From assembly GCA_002311635.1 (NCBI GenBank), contig DBZJ01000109.1, positions 17,175 to 63,373 on the forward strand: a stretch of 46,199 bases of DNA, given 5' to 3'. This DNA comes from Syntrophaceae bacterium UBA1163. GTDB lineage: Bacteria; Desulfobacterota; BSN033; UBA1163. The notes under the pieces are model-generated. The model ran no database searches. It saw only the letters and a list, made by a program, of their open reading frames with translations, and was not told where the DNA came from. Position numbers and translations under genes: made by a program. This document shows, piece by piece, positions 1 through 8,725 of this stretch (the first letter of the stretch is position 1; every line of letters begins with the position of its first letter).

Positions 1-573
1 CGTACCAACTCGGTCATATTGTACAACATTGCCCAGTTATATAAGGGTTTCGACGTGAATCTCAATATAGGACAGAATTTTACGAGGGATCAGTCAGGGT
101 TGAAGACAAATCAAACGGATTTTGAGATTCTGGCCTCAATTATCCCTCATCCCACGCTGAACCTGACCCTCGACTACAAATATTCAATTATCAGCCAATC
201 GGGAGGAACCAACTCAAGCGGTTCGGGCAACATGCAGACGGGGGAGTTTATCGTTTCATACCGTCCCTTTACGACGCTCTTCGCCGTCGCCACGATCGAC
301 CTGTCCACGACGACGGAGGGGAAGACATTGGTGACGCAAAACTACGGATTTAACTGGTCGCCTTTTCCTGACGGGGCCCTCCAGTTTCGATTTTTTTATA
401 ATGAGAACTTGACTACCGGGGGTATCAAGGAGAGGATTATCAATCCGGGCGTGAGATGGAATATCACAAAGCGCTCGTACCTGGACCTTTCTTATCAGAG
501 AAATCTCAATACCTCCCCGGGTCAAAAAGTGGATGAAAGCATCATCAGCCTCCAGGCGAAAATATTCTTGTGA
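1..573 (+). CDS. C-terminal part of an outer-membrane beta-barrel protein (5' truncated by window)
   Basis: The frame is open from base 1, so only the last 190 or so residues are present and the start lies outside the window. The protein alternates short hydrophobic/aromatic strands with turns rich in Gly, Asn and Ser (for example LNLTLDYKYSI and ALQFRFFYNENL), and ends in an amphipathic strand closing with a large hydrophobic residue (SLQAKIFL), as outer-membrane barrels of Gram-negative bacteria do. I do not recognise a specific family. It lies just upstream of genes for a secreted foldase and multiheme cytochromes, so a porin or export role in an electron conduit is possible, but this is inference. 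The outer-membrane assignment is moderately secure. Confidence 0.6.
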   Translation, partial: RTNSVILYNIAQLYKGFDVNLNIGQNFTRDQSGLKTNQTDFEILASIIPHPTLNLTLDYKYSIISQSGGTNSSGSGNMQTGEFIVSYRPFTTLFAVATIDLSTTTEGKTLVTQNYGFNWSPFPDGALQFRFFYNENLTTGGIKERIINPGVRWNITKRSYLDLSYQRNLNTSPGQKVDESIISLQAKIFL

Positions 574-589
574 GTATTGAAAAATGGTA

Positions 590-620
590 TTGACAAGGGA
601 GGGGGAGAACGTCTTATAAA
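590..620 (+). promoter_or_regulatory. possible sigma70-like promoter for the 692 operon
   Basis: A perfect TTGACA at 590-595 is followed after 19 bases by TATAAA at 615-620. The spacing is longer than the optimal 17, so the site is plausible but weak. It lies about 70 bases before the lipoprotein start at 692, in the only gap between the barrel gene and the next five co-directional genes. Confidence 0.35.
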
Positions 621-691
621 TAAAAAGGATTTTCTGACAAGAATCGGCATTTCCCGGCAGCCGATCCGGTTCGGTTCGGGGGGACCAGACA

Positions 692-1267
692 ATGGGGAGA
701 ATTTCAATCTTGAGGATGGCGTTATTTTGTCTTGCTTTCGTTTTTTTTACGGCGTGTGCCGGTACCAGAGAGGTTTACCGCGACCCGAACATGGATTTCG
801 GGGCTATCCGCAGTGTCGCGGTGATGCCTTTTTTGAGCCTCGCGAGAGACAATATCGCAGCCGAAAGGGTGAGGGATGTTTTTATCAACGACCTGTTAGC
901 GACCGGCGCAGTTTATGTGGTCCCCGTGGGAGAGGTTGCGAGAGGGGCGGCAAGAGCGGAAGTTGTAACCCCTGCAACCCCTTCTCCGGAAGAAGTGATC
1001 AAGCTGGCGAGTATTATCAAGGTGCAGGCCGTGATCACCGGCGTTCTTAAAGAGTACGGCGAGGTCCGGTCGGGCACGACTTCCGCAAATATCATCTCCG
1101 TCAGCCTTCAGATGATGGAGGCTCAGACGGGCAAGATCGTGTGGTCGGCTTCCACGACGAAGGGCGGGATTAACATATGGGACCGCCTTTTCGGAGGGGG
1201 AGGCCAGCCCATGGATAAAATTACGCAGGACGCGGTACGGGATCTCATCAACAAGCTTTTTAAATAA
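692..1267 (+). CDS. putative lipoprotein, GNA1162/LpoB-like fold
   Basis: A 191-residue protein with a signal peptide and lipobox (FFTAC, Cys about residue 21), so it should be lipid-anchored in the cell envelope. The mature part opens with SVAVMPFLSL, followed by helices and strands including VQAVITGVLKEYGEV and GKIVWSAST. This layout is typical of the GNA1162, LpoB and CsgG-like family of small envelope lipoproteins. Its role here is unknown. The next gene (1305) appears to carry two copies of the same fold, and a foldase and multiheme cytochromes follow on the same strand, so a part in assembling an outer-membrane complex is reasonable inference. The exact family remains uncertain. Confidence 0.7.
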   Translation: MGRISILRMALFCLAFVFFTACAGTREVYRDPNMDFGAIRSVAVMPFLSLARDNIAAERVRDVFINDLLATGAVYVVPVGEVARGAARAEVVTPATPSPEEVIKLASIIKVQAVITGVLKEYGEVRSGTTSANIISVSLQMMEAQTGKIVWSASTTKGGINIWDRLFGGGGQPMDKITQDAVRDLINKLFK

Positions 1268-1304
1268 ATAATGATTCATACCGGGGATACGTCGAACGCA
1301 CAAA

Positions 1305-2516
1305 ATGGACAATCGCTCTTCAGTCTCTTCGATTAACGGAAAGATCGGCCGGGTCAGCGCAGCCATCTTCTCAGTGTGCATCCTCCTTTCAGCGGTCTTT
1401 TGGGCGGCAGAGGGCGCGGGCAGTAATGCTGGTCCTCCTGAGCAAGGATTTTCCATTGCTGTCCTTCCCGTCGAGAATTTGAGCGGAACCAAGGCGCCCG
1501 TCAAGGACATCCGGGCCCTTTTGATCAGGCGATTGAAGGCACAGGGGTTTCAAATCCTCGATGACGAGAGCCTTGAGAAGTTCATGTTACGGAACCGCCT
1601 CCGTTATACGGGCGGGATAAACAAAGCCGTGGCCCAGGCGTTCAAGACTGAGACGGGGGTGGGAAGCGTTCTGATCACGTCCCTTGAGCTTTACAGCGAA
1701 GTGAATCCCCCCAAGATCGCTTTGACCTGCAGACTGGTTTCGACGGGAGAGAACCCGGTCATTTTGTGGATGGACGGAGCGGGGTTAGCCGGGGATGACT
1801 CTCCGGGAATCCTGGGACTGGGTCTGATTGAAGATCCCATGGCCCTTCTGGAAAAAGCGGTTGGGAGGGTTGAAGGATCACTCGGAAGGTATCTGAACAG
1901 GAAGCCGGCAGGGGAAAATGTCCAGAGCGTGAAAAGAAAATTCAAACCGGAAACGTTCTATCGTTCCGACGTCCTGGTTTCGAACGCCAGGTACTCCGTG
2001 GCGGTCGCCCCTTTTCTCAACTTCAGCGGAAGAAGGAATGCGGCGGAGATCCTGGAGCTTCAATTCATTAGAAGTCTGAAAAAATCCGATCAGTTTGATG
2101 TCATTGAGCCGGGGGTGGTCAGACAGCAGCTCCTGGCCTTAAGGATCATCATCCCGGAGGGCATCTCTCTCTCCGACGCGGGCGCCCTTTTTACCCTCTT
2201 GAATGCCGACCTGATCCTGACAGCAAACGTCGTCCAATACGAAGATTATACAGGCTCCTTCGGGAAGGCGAAAGTGGATTTTTTTACCCAGCTGATCGAC
2301 CGGAAGAGCCGAAGCGTCGTCTGGAGTTCGGTCAGCCATAATGAAGGAGATGACGGTGTTTTCTTTTTCGACCGGGGAAGAGTGAATACCGCTTATGCCA
2401 TGGCATCGCAAATGACCCGATGGGTCGGAAAAATGATGCTGGCGCAGGGGAAAAGGGCCGAAGAGGCCGGGGAACAGGGCGGGGAAAATAAGATGATCGA
2501 GAAAGGTAAGCAGTGA
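1305..2516 (+). CDS. secreted protein with two LpoB/TolB-N-like domains
   Basis: A 403-residue protein with an N-terminal hydrophobic segment (about residues 16-38), a signal peptide or anchor. Two similar domains follow. The first starts near residue 49 (FSIAVLPVENLSG) and the second near residue 228 (YSVAVAPFLNFSG). Each carries the strand, 'NLSG' or 'NFSG' turn, helix and late VILW/VVWSS strand also seen in the upstream lipoprotein at 692. The C-terminal tail is charged and probably disordered. It lies 37 bases after the lipoprotein and 1 base before the foldase gene, so the three are likely co-transcribed. No enzymatic motif is visible. I infer an envelope assembly or scaffold role; the specific function is unknown. 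Confidence 0.6.
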   Translation: MDNRSSVSSINGKIGRVSAAIFSVCILLSAVFWAAEGAGSNAGPPEQGFSIAVLPVENLSGTKAPVKDIRALLIRRLKAQGFQILDDESLEKFMLRNRLRYTGGINKAVAQAFKTETGVGSVLITSLELYSEVNPPKIALTCRLVSTGENPVILWMDGAGLAGDDSPGILGLGLIEDPMALLEKAVGRVEGSLGRYLNRKPAGENVQSVKRKFKPETFYRSDVLVSNARYSVAVAPFLNFSGRRNAAEILELQFIRSLKKSDQFDVIEPGVVRQQLLALRIIIPEGISLSDAGALFTLLNADLILTANVVQYEDYTGSFGKAKVDFFTQLIDRKSRSVVWSSVSHNEGDDGVFFFDRGRVNTAYAMASQMTRWVGKMMLAQGKRAEEAGEQGGENKMIEKGKQ

Positions 2517-2517
2517 A

Positions 2518-4149
2518 ATGAGACATTATTCCCGGGCATTGAGGATGTTTTTGATAATCGGTTTGTCTGCTGCAATGGTTGGAATCGCTTCCGGCAAAGA
2601 TTTGCCCGTCATCAAAGGCAAGAAGACAGCAGCCACCGTGAATGGCGATCCCATTACGCTGGAAGAGCTGGATCGGGACGTGGCACGAGCGCCGGGGGCA
2701 AGTAGATCGGAGGTGCTCAGGCGCCTGATCAATGTAAGTCTGATTGTGCAAGAAGCGAAAAGGATCGGGCTAAACGAGCAGCCGGAGATCAGAAAGATGG
2801 TGGAATCCTTCGCGAGCGTAACCCTGAGAGAGGGGTTGATGGAGAGGCAGGTCCAGGGCATAAAAGTTGATGAGAAGGAGGTTGAAAAGCTTTATAAAGA
2901 CTCTATCAAAGAGTGGAAGATCAGCTCTTTGCTGTTTAAGAAAGAAGATGCCGCAAAGAAGATGGTTGAAGAGATCAACGCAGGCAAGAATTTTGAAAAG
3001 CTGTCGAAGCAATACGTGGCAGAGGGAAAAGCCAAGGGAAGCGACCGGGGGGAGTGGATAAAAGCCAGAGAGATCGGTCCGCAAATTGCCGACGTCATCT
3101 CCAAAATGAAGGTTGGGTCTGTCAGTCCGGTCATTCCCACCGGATCGGAATTTGTCATCGTGAGGCTTGAAGATGTTCGTTATACCGAAAGTGCCGAAGC
3201 GATGAAGCAAGCGAAAGAGGAAGCCCTCAAGCGCAAGAAAGTGGAGGCATTGAAAGATTATAGCCAGGCGTTGATCAAAAAATACGCGAGAGTGAATCAG
3301 GACGTCCTTAAGCACATTGATTACGAATCAAAGGCTCCCGGATTTGAGGCGTATCTGAAGGATAAAAGGGCGGTGGCCGAAATCTCGGGCGAAGCGCCCA
3401 TTACGGTCGCGGACCTTACGCAACACTTGAGAATGCAATTGTTTCACGGTGTCGAGAGGGCCATCGAGAGCAAGAAGCTGGATTCGAAAAAGGTTGCTGC
3501 CGGCCTTGACGAGTTGATCTACAGAAGGGTCTTCAGAAAGGAGGCGCTCCGATTAGGCATCGATCAGACGGAGGACTATAAGAACAAAGTAAAGGAGTAT
3601 GAAAATTCAGTGCTCTTCGGGGCGTTTATAAATAAGGTGATTGCCCCTGACATCAAACTGAAAGAAGAGGAGATGAAAGCCTACTACCGCAAGCACATCA
3701 AGGATTATACGATGTCGGAGATGATCAGGATCAACAGCCTTGTGTTTGCAAAAAGAGAGGATGCGGAGGCGGCGTTGGGGAGGCTTAGAAAAGGGACAGA
3801 GTTTCAATGGCTTGCCGCCAACGCCGATGGGCAGGTGGACAAGAATGCCAAAGGGATTTTGAATTTTGGGGAAAGACCGATTATGACAACCGACCTTCCG
3901 GAAGGAGTGCAAAAAGCGGTCCACGGGGCCAAGGCCGGTGATTTCAGGTTGTATGCAAGCCCGGAAGGCTATTTCTACGTTTTGGCTGTCCAGCAGGTTG
4001 TCCCTTCAAAGCCGCAGCCCTATGAGGAGGCAAGAGAAGCGGTCGCAAAGAGATTGTTCGATGAGAAGGTGAAAAAGGAGATGGAGAATTACGCGGATAA
4101 ACTGAAGGCTGCCTCGGAGGTGAAGATTTACTTCAAACAAAACTCATAG
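2518..4149 (+). CDS. periplasmic parvulin-type peptidyl-prolyl isomerase with two PPIC domains
   Basis: A 543-residue SurA/PrsA-like foldase. It begins with a signal peptide (about residues 1-27, ending GIASG), then an N-terminal chaperone-like region (TVNGDPITLEELDRDV). Two parvulin domains follow, at about residues 135-225 (KISSLLFKKEDAAKKM to FVIVRLEDV) and 395-490 (IRINSLVFAKREDAEA to YFYVLAVQQV). Between them lies a second SurA_N-like helical segment. The start ATG is one base after the stop of the preceding gene. It sits directly before two very-many-heme cytochromes, and prolyl isomerases are often encoded beside such cytochromes in deltaproteobacteria, so folding of these secreted cytochromes is a likely job (inference). 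Confidence 0.88.
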   Translation: MRHYSRALRMFLIIGLSAAMVGIASGKDLPVIKGKKTAATVNGDPITLEELDRDVARAPGASRSEVLRRLINVSLIVQEAKRIGLNEQPEIRKMVESFASVTLREGLMERQVQGIKVDEKEVEKLYKDSIKEWKISSLLFKKEDAAKKMVEEINAGKNFEKLSKQYVAEGKAKGSDRGEWIKAREIGPQIADVISKMKVGSVSPVIPTGSEFVIVRLEDVRYTESAEAMKQAKEEALKRKKVEALKDYSQALIKKYARVNQDVLKHIDYESKAPGFEAYLKDKRAVAEISGEAPITVADLTQHLRMQLFHGVERAIESKKLDSKKVAAGLDELIYRRVFRKEALRLGIDQTEDYKNKVKEYENSVLFGAFINKVIAPDIKLKEEEMKAYYRKHIKDYTMSEMIRINSLVFAKREDAEAALGRLRKGTEFQWLAANADGQVDKNAKGILNFGERPIMTTDLPEGVQKAVHGAKAGDFRLYASPEGYFYVLAVQQVVPSKPQPYEEAREAVAKRLFDEKVKKEMENYADKLKAASEVKIYFKQNS

Positions 4150-4222
4150 GCATGGAGCGAAGGGCATAGGGCAAAGCGCTTTCATCATGCTGTGCTCTAT
4201 TCTCTCTGCCCTCTGCTTTCAA
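4150..4222 (+). repeat. intergenic low-complexity GCATAG-type repeat with inverted halves
   Basis: The gap before the 26-heme cytochrome gene contains GGGCATAGGGCAAAGCG and, further on, a CTCTAT...CTGCCCTCTGC segment that is close to the reverse complement of the element at 6238-6275. The two halves could fold back imperfectly. No gene is present. Confidence 0.4.
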
Positions 4223-4237
4223 TAAAATGGAGCGGAC

Positions 4238-6235
4238 ATGGCACGGTTCGATTTAAGACATAAAGCCATTATTCTGGGAATCCTTCTTTTCGTAGGAATG
4301 ATCCTTTTGTACGCCTGCGCCGAAACGCCGCAGAAAAGGACGCTGGGGGGGACGTCGGCGGGAGGAAGAGGGTTTGTAAGCAAGGGGTGCCTCGACTGCC
4401 ATAAGAAATTTGCTGAGCAGTATATGGGGATGAAAGACGTCCATGCCCCCGTCAAAGAGAAGAAATGCGAGGACTGCCATCTCCGGCACGGTCTCATACC
4501 CAAATTGATCCTGAAAAAAGAAGGGAATGAAATCTGCTATTCCTGCCACAGCAAAGAAAAGATCGGGATGAACAAACCGAATGTGCATACGGCCCTGAGG
4601 AGAGGGAAATGCACTCAATGCCATAATCCGCACGCTTCCCAGTTCAACCACCTGTTGAAGGCGGAAGGGAACGCAGCCTGTTTTCAATGTCACAAAAAAG
4701 GGGATTTTGAAAAGAAGGTCGTTCATCAAGTGGGGCAGAAAGGTTGCACGACCTGCCACTTCGCACACAGTTCCGACCAAAAGGACCTCCTTGTCAAGGC
4801 CGAGACGCCCCTTTGCCTCGACTGCCATGATAGCACCAAAGCTTCTTTCAAAAAGGCCCACGGCGGTTATCCCGTGGACAGAACCCGATGCACGACTTGT
4901 CACAATCCCCATTCCTCGTTGCAAGCAAAGCTTCTGAAGACGAGTGCTCATGAACCTGTCACTTCCGTGCAGTGCGATGCCTGTCATAAGCCCGCCTCTT
5001 CCGAGAAGCCCTTTGAGACCACTGAAACGGGAAGCAAGCTCTGCTATAACTGCCATGACGCGTCGAAGTTAAAGGCGGGTGGAAATATCGAACATGGGCC
5101 CTTTAAGGGAGGAGAGTGCGTCTCCTGCCATCAACCTCATGCCTCGGAGAACCCGAAGCTGATTCTCAAGCCAGTCAACGCCCTCTGCTCTGACTGCCAC
5201 AAGGGAGAAGGCGAGGCTGTAGCGTTCAATCATGCCCCGGTGGTCAGTAAAGAAGGATGCCTTTCCTGCCATGCCCCTCATGCCGCCAAGTACAAAGATC
5301 TTCTCAATTTGAAGCCTGGCGAATTATGCTTCAGCTGCCATACCAAGACGAAAGAAGCTCAAAAAGTTAAGTTCCCTCATGCTCCTTTTGCCGAGCAGGA
5401 ATGCGACGCATGCCACAATCCTCATGGCTCGAATATCAAGAATCTGATCAAGGGAAGGATGGACAGGGTTTGTTACACCTGCCATACCGGCGCCGAGGGG
5501 AAGTTCTTAAAGTCCTATACGCATCAACCCGTCCTGGACGGGACCTGTGATGCCTGCCATCGCTCCCATGGGTCGGATGAGAAGAATCTGCTGAGATACA
5601 GCGGCTCGAAGTTGTGCGCCCAGTGTCACGGGGATCTCATGAAAGCGGAGACGAGTGGCACGAACCATGCCCCTTTTGCGGACGGGGAGTGTCTCACATG
5701 CCATGATGCCCATGCGACGAACGTGGCGGGAGTGATCGTGAGCAAACAGGGGCCTCTTTGTTTTTCCTGCCACGAAGACCTGAATAAGGGATTGATGTCC
5801 GGGAAAAGCAAACATGCGCCGGTCGTGGCCGGTGAATGTACGAAGTGCCACAGCCCGCACAAGGCAAAGCTGGGCAATCTCCTTTTGGCGAAGAGTCCGG
5901 ACCTCTGCCTCACCTGTCATAAGGACCTGAAGACAAAGATGGAGAAGGAAAAGGTTCATCAACCAGCCGCCGCCGATTGCGAAAGATGCCATAAGCCCCA
6001 TTTCTCAGCGGAGCTCGCTCTGATCAACCAAGCGATTCAGCCGCTGTGCGGGGGGTGCCACGACCTGAAAGGGGCCTCTTTTGCCAAGGATCACCTCAAT
6101 ATCGATCCGGGGGTGATGGACTGTAGAACCTGCCACGACCCCCATGTTTCACAAGACCCGATGTTCTTCAAAGGGGTCGTCCATCCCCCGTTTGCCGGGA
6201 GGTCGTGTGAGGACTGCCACATCGTTACTAAATAA
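4238..6235 (+). CDS. 26-heme c-type cytochrome lipoprotein (doubled-CXXCH family)
   Basis: A 665-residue protein in which I count 26 CXXCH heme c motifs, from CLDCH near residue 51 to CEDCH near the C-terminus, about one heme per 25 residues. Motifs come in alternating pairs with intervening HAP/HxP and 'CHNPHGS' blocks, the pattern of the doubled-CXXCH family. The N-terminus is a signal sequence with lipobox LYAC (Cys about residue 27), predicting a lipid-anchored outer-membrane or surface protein. There is no catalytic domain, so it probably acts as an electron wire or store. ATG 4238 follows GGAGCGGAC at a good distance. The preceding foldase and the following 16-heme cytochrome suggest one electron conduit. 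Its redox partner is not evident. Confidence 0.93.
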   Translation: MARFDLRHKAIILGILLFVGMILLYACAETPQKRTLGGTSAGGRGFVSKGCLDCHKKFAEQYMGMKDVHAPVKEKKCEDCHLRHGLIPKLILKKEGNEICYSCHSKEKIGMNKPNVHTALRRGKCTQCHNPHASQFNHLLKAEGNAACFQCHKKGDFEKKVVHQVGQKGCTTCHFAHSSDQKDLLVKAETPLCLDCHDSTKASFKKAHGGYPVDRTRCTTCHNPHSSLQAKLLKTSAHEPVTSVQCDACHKPASSEKPFETTETGSKLCYNCHDASKLKAGGNIEHGPFKGGECVSCHQPHASENPKLILKPVNALCSDCHKGEGEAVAFNHAPVVSKEGCLSCHAPHAAKYKDLLNLKPGELCFSCHTKTKEAQKVKFPHAPFAEQECDACHNPHGSNIKNLIKGRMDRVCYTCHTGAEGKFLKSYTHQPVLDGTCDACHRSHGSDEKNLLRYSGSKLCAQCHGDLMKAETSGTNHAPFADGECLTCHDAHATNVAGVIVSKQGPLCFSCHEDLNKGLMSGKSKHAPVVAGECTKCHSPHKAKLGNLLLAKSPDLCLTCHKDLKTKMEKEKVHQPAAADCERCHKPHFSAELALINQAIQPLCGGCHDLKGASFAKDHLNIDPGVMDCRTCHDPHVSQDPMFFKGVVHPPFAGRSCEDCHIVTK

Positions 6236-6237
6236 AA

Positions 6238-6275
6238 ACGCAGAGGGCATAGAGCATAGCGCATAGCGCAAAGAG
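6238..6275 (+). repeat. intergenic GCATAG tandem low-complexity repeat
   Basis: GAGGGCATAGAGCATAGCG and GCATAGCGCAAAG form short near-tandem units between the two cytochrome genes, related to the element at 4150-4222. Confidence 0.45.
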
Positions 6276-6294
6276 TAAAGTGAAGGGACTATCC

Positions 6295-7620
6295 ATGAAA
6301 TTAAGGTTGAAGTGGCTTTTCTTAGCAATTTTGGTCATGTCTCTTTTGACATTTTCACATTCTTATGGTCAGAATAAATTCAAACTCAAGCCCGGCGCAC
6401 AGGGACAGCTGTGCTTGAACTGCCATGATACGTTTAAGGAAAAACTGAAAAATCCATTTGTGCATACCCCGGTGAAAACAGGAGATTGCACAGGATGTCA
6501 TAATCCTCATACCTCTTCCCACGGGAAGCTGCTGGCCGAAAACCCGAACAAAATCTGCGTCAAGTGCCATGAAGGGATCGTGCCCCAAAACCCAAAAAGC
6601 GTCCATCCTGTGGTGATGGAGGGCAATTGCGTAAAATGTCACGATCCCCATGCCTCAAAGTATAAGTTTGTTCTGCTGAAACCGGGAAACGAGCTCTGTC
6701 TTGATTGCCATAAAAGTATCGGCGATGCCGTGGCGAAAGCAAGGTTTAAGCATGCTCCGGTGGACAAGGGGTGCGTCAGCTGTCACGATCCCCATGGTTC
6801 TGCCAAGGAAAGGTATCTTCTGAAAAACGAATTGGTCTCCCTCTGCGTGAGCTGCCACCGGACAGACCAGCCCAGCTTTTCGAAGCAACACATGAACTAT
6901 CCTGTGGCCAAGTCGAACTGTTCATCCTGCCATGACGCCCATGGCTCCAACCGGGCAGGGATACTTTTTGATAACGTCCATCCCCCGGTGGCGAATAAAG
7001 TATGCACCCAATGCCACGAAGCCCCTACGTCTCCGGATGCGCTAAAAACGAAGAGGACGGGGTTTGAATTATGCCGGGGGTGCCACAGCCGCATGATGAA
7101 TGACGTTTTCAGTAAGAACCGTATCCACTGGCCTCTGGTCGATCAGAAGGGGTGTTTAAACTGCCACAAGCCCCATGCCTCGCCGCAGAAAAATCTTCTG
7201 AGGGGCGATATGAATAGCCTGTGCGGAAAGTGTCACATCGACACGCTGGAGTCGCAGAAAAAACTTGCCGAAAAGGAGAAACAGGAAAACGCCGCCGCGA
7301 AGGGGAGGGTGGTCAAGGGCATCCTGACACATTCTCCGATCCAGCAAGGAGGTTGCGATGCCTGCCATTCCTCACATGCGTCGGACAGCGATTTCCTTTT
7401 GAAGCAGCCTTCCGTCATCAAGCTTTGCGAGAGCTGTCACGATTGGTCGAAGCACACAAATCACCCGATGGGGGAGAAGGTGATCGATCCGCGAAACAAG
7501 AATGTGACGACGCAGTGTCTGAGTTGTCATATCTCTCACGGGTCCGGATACCGATATCTGATCCCCTTCCCGACGGTCACGGATCTGTGTAATCAGTGTC
7601 ATAAACAATATCGGAGATGA
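6295..7620 (+). CDS. 16-heme secreted c-type cytochrome (doubled-CXXCH family)
   Basis: The protein carries 16 CXXCH motifs (first CLNCH, last CNQCH a few residues from the C-terminus) in paired repeats with 'HDPHAS/HNPH' blocks like the upstream 26-heme protein. I chose ATG 6295, giving a clean signal peptide (LFLAILVMSLLTF, cleavage near SYG) and a Shine-Dalgarno AAGGGA at 6283-6288; a GTG at 6280 would add five residues. It has no lipobox, so it is soluble in the periplasm or exported. A Lys/Glu-rich linker between hemes 12 and 13 breaks the regular spacing. The last bases overlap the next gene (ATGA). It probably partners the 26-heme lipoprotein in moving electrons across the envelope (inference). 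Confidence 0.92.
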   Translation: MKLRLKWLFLAILVMSLLTFSHSYGQNKFKLKPGAQGQLCLNCHDTFKEKLKNPFVHTPVKTGDCTGCHNPHTSSHGKLLAENPNKICVKCHEGIVPQNPKSVHPVVMEGNCVKCHDPHASKYKFVLLKPGNELCLDCHKSIGDAVAKARFKHAPVDKGCVSCHDPHGSAKERYLLKNELVSLCVSCHRTDQPSFSKQHMNYPVAKSNCSSCHDAHGSNRAGILFDNVHPPVANKVCTQCHEAPTSPDALKTKRTGFELCRGCHSRMMNDVFSKNRIHWPLVDQKGCLNCHKPHASPQKNLLRGDMNSLCGKCHIDTLESQKKLAEKEKQENAAAKGRVVKGILTHSPIQQGGCDACHSSHASDSDFLLKQPSVIKLCESCHDWSKHTNHPMGEKVIDPRNKNVTTQCLSCHISHGSGYRYLIPFPTVTDLCNQCHKQYRR

Positions 7621-8585
7621 TGAAGCGCGTTGAAATGCGTTTCGCGCAGGTATCGGTCATGAAGAATCGAAAAGGTGATCATAAGCTCAGTTTCTTTCTG
7701 AAGGTCTTCATCGTCGCGCTGTTGGCCTTCCCGCTAACATCTTTCAGCGCTGAGACAGTGAAGTTCAACTATCTTCAATCGGTCTATTTCGATGAGAAGG
7801 GAGGCGGCCTGAAGCAACCGGAAGGGGTGGCCTGCAATGAAAAATCGCTTCTGGTGGTGGGAGATACCGGAAACGATCGCCTTGTTCGATATACCTTCCA
7901 GGACAAAATCCTGAGAGGGGGGAGCGACATCCACATGCCTCAATTATCGAGCCCTATCCGGGTCCAGGTCAATTCCAAAGGGGAGATTTTTGCCTTGGAC
8001 GGCAAAAAACGCCATATCGTGCGACTGACCCCTGAAGGCGTGTTCAAGAGTTATGTGGATCCCGTGGGCGTCCCTTCCCCATCCGCTTTCGTTCCGAAAA
8101 GCTTCAGGATAGACCGGAGCGACAATATCTACATCCTTGACATCTTTACGGCCCGCGTGCTGGTCCTTGACCCCGATGGCAAATACCAGAGACAGATTCC
8201 GTTCCCAAAAGACTATGGCTTCATCTCCGACCTGTCGGTTGATTCCAAAGGGACCGTTCTGCTGATTGACTGTGTCAAGGCCATGGTCTTTTCGGCGACA
8301 AAAGAGTCGAACAGCTTTTCTCCGCTGACCAAGAGTCTTAGGGAATACCTGAGTTTTCCCACCTCCGTGACAGAGAGCAGGGGCATCATTTATATTGTCG
8401 ACCAAGATGGCGGAGGGATTGTCATTCTCGGGGCGGACGGCGCGTTTATGGGGAGGCAGTTGTCCAAGGGTTGGAACGAAGGCCTTCTTTACTTTCCGTC
8501 GCAGATTTGCGTTAGTGAGAAGGGAGAGGTTTTTATCGCGGACCGCGGCAATAGCCGGATTCAAATATTTACTTTGGTCAAATAG
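7617..8585 (+). CDS. secreted NHL-repeat beta-propeller protein
   Basis: The gene overlaps the stop of the 16-heme cytochrome by four bases (ATGA), so the two are translationally linked. An internal ATG at 7659 gives the more typical signal peptide (FFLKVFIVALLAFPL, cleavage near SFSA); the true start is unsettled. The mature part has repeated NHL blades such as GVACNEKSLLVVGDTGNDR, 'SFRIDRSDNIYILD' and 'GEVFIADRGNSRIQIF', consistent with a five- or six-bladed propeller. NHL propellers mediate protein interactions and are often encoded next to multiheme cytochromes in metal-reducing deltaproteobacteria. A docking or assembly role is inferred; no catalytic residues are recognised. Confidence 0.85.
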   Translation: MMKRVEMRFAQVSVMKNRKGDHKLSFFLKVFIVALLAFPLTSFSAETVKFNYLQSVYFDEKGGGLKQPEGVACNEKSLLVVGDTGNDRLVRYTFQDKILRGGSDIHMPQLSSPIRVQVNSKGEIFALDGKKRHIVRLTPEGVFKSYVDPVGVPSPSAFVPKSFRIDRSDNIYILDIFTARVLVLDPDGKYQRQIPFPKDYGFISDLSVDSKGTVLLIDCVKAMVFSATKESNSFSPLTKSLREYLSFPTSVTESRGIIYIVDQDGGGIVILGADGAFMGRQLSKGWNEGLLYFPSQICVSEKGEVFIADRGNSRIQIFTLVK

Positions 8586-8648
8586 AAGCAAATTATCGTT
8601 GGACTGAAATTCATATTCTATTCCTATCCTGTCCTGCCAAAGGGATAT

Positions 8649-8689
8649 TCACTTTTTTGATTTCCGGTCGTTTCCGTGGTAAAAAGTGA
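8649..8689. other. inverted repeat between the cytochrome cluster and the zinc-finger gene
   Basis: TCACTTTTT (8649-8657) is repeated inverted as AAAAAGTGA (8681-8689) with a 23-base loop. No U-tract follows, so it is not a canonical terminator; it could be an operator or part of a leader for the gene at 8726. Confidence 0.35.
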
Positions 8690-8725
8690 TTATGGATTAA
8701 TTCACATCGAATAGGAGGAAGAGTC

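Noticed and set aside
574..691. A plus-strand frame from 577 overlapping the lipoprotein gene
   Set aside because: It is in another frame to the well-supported lipoprotein, rich in Arg/Gly/Cys and without a signal or domain.
4253..5056. A 267-codon minus-strand frame within the 26-heme gene
   Set aside because: It is the antisense shadow of the regular CXXCH coding repeats.
4238..7620. Regular spacing of repeated DNA units in the cytochrome genes as a possible CRISPR or tandem-repeat array
   Set aside because: The repeats are codons for heme-binding motifs at about 25-residue spacing and vary at the DNA level.
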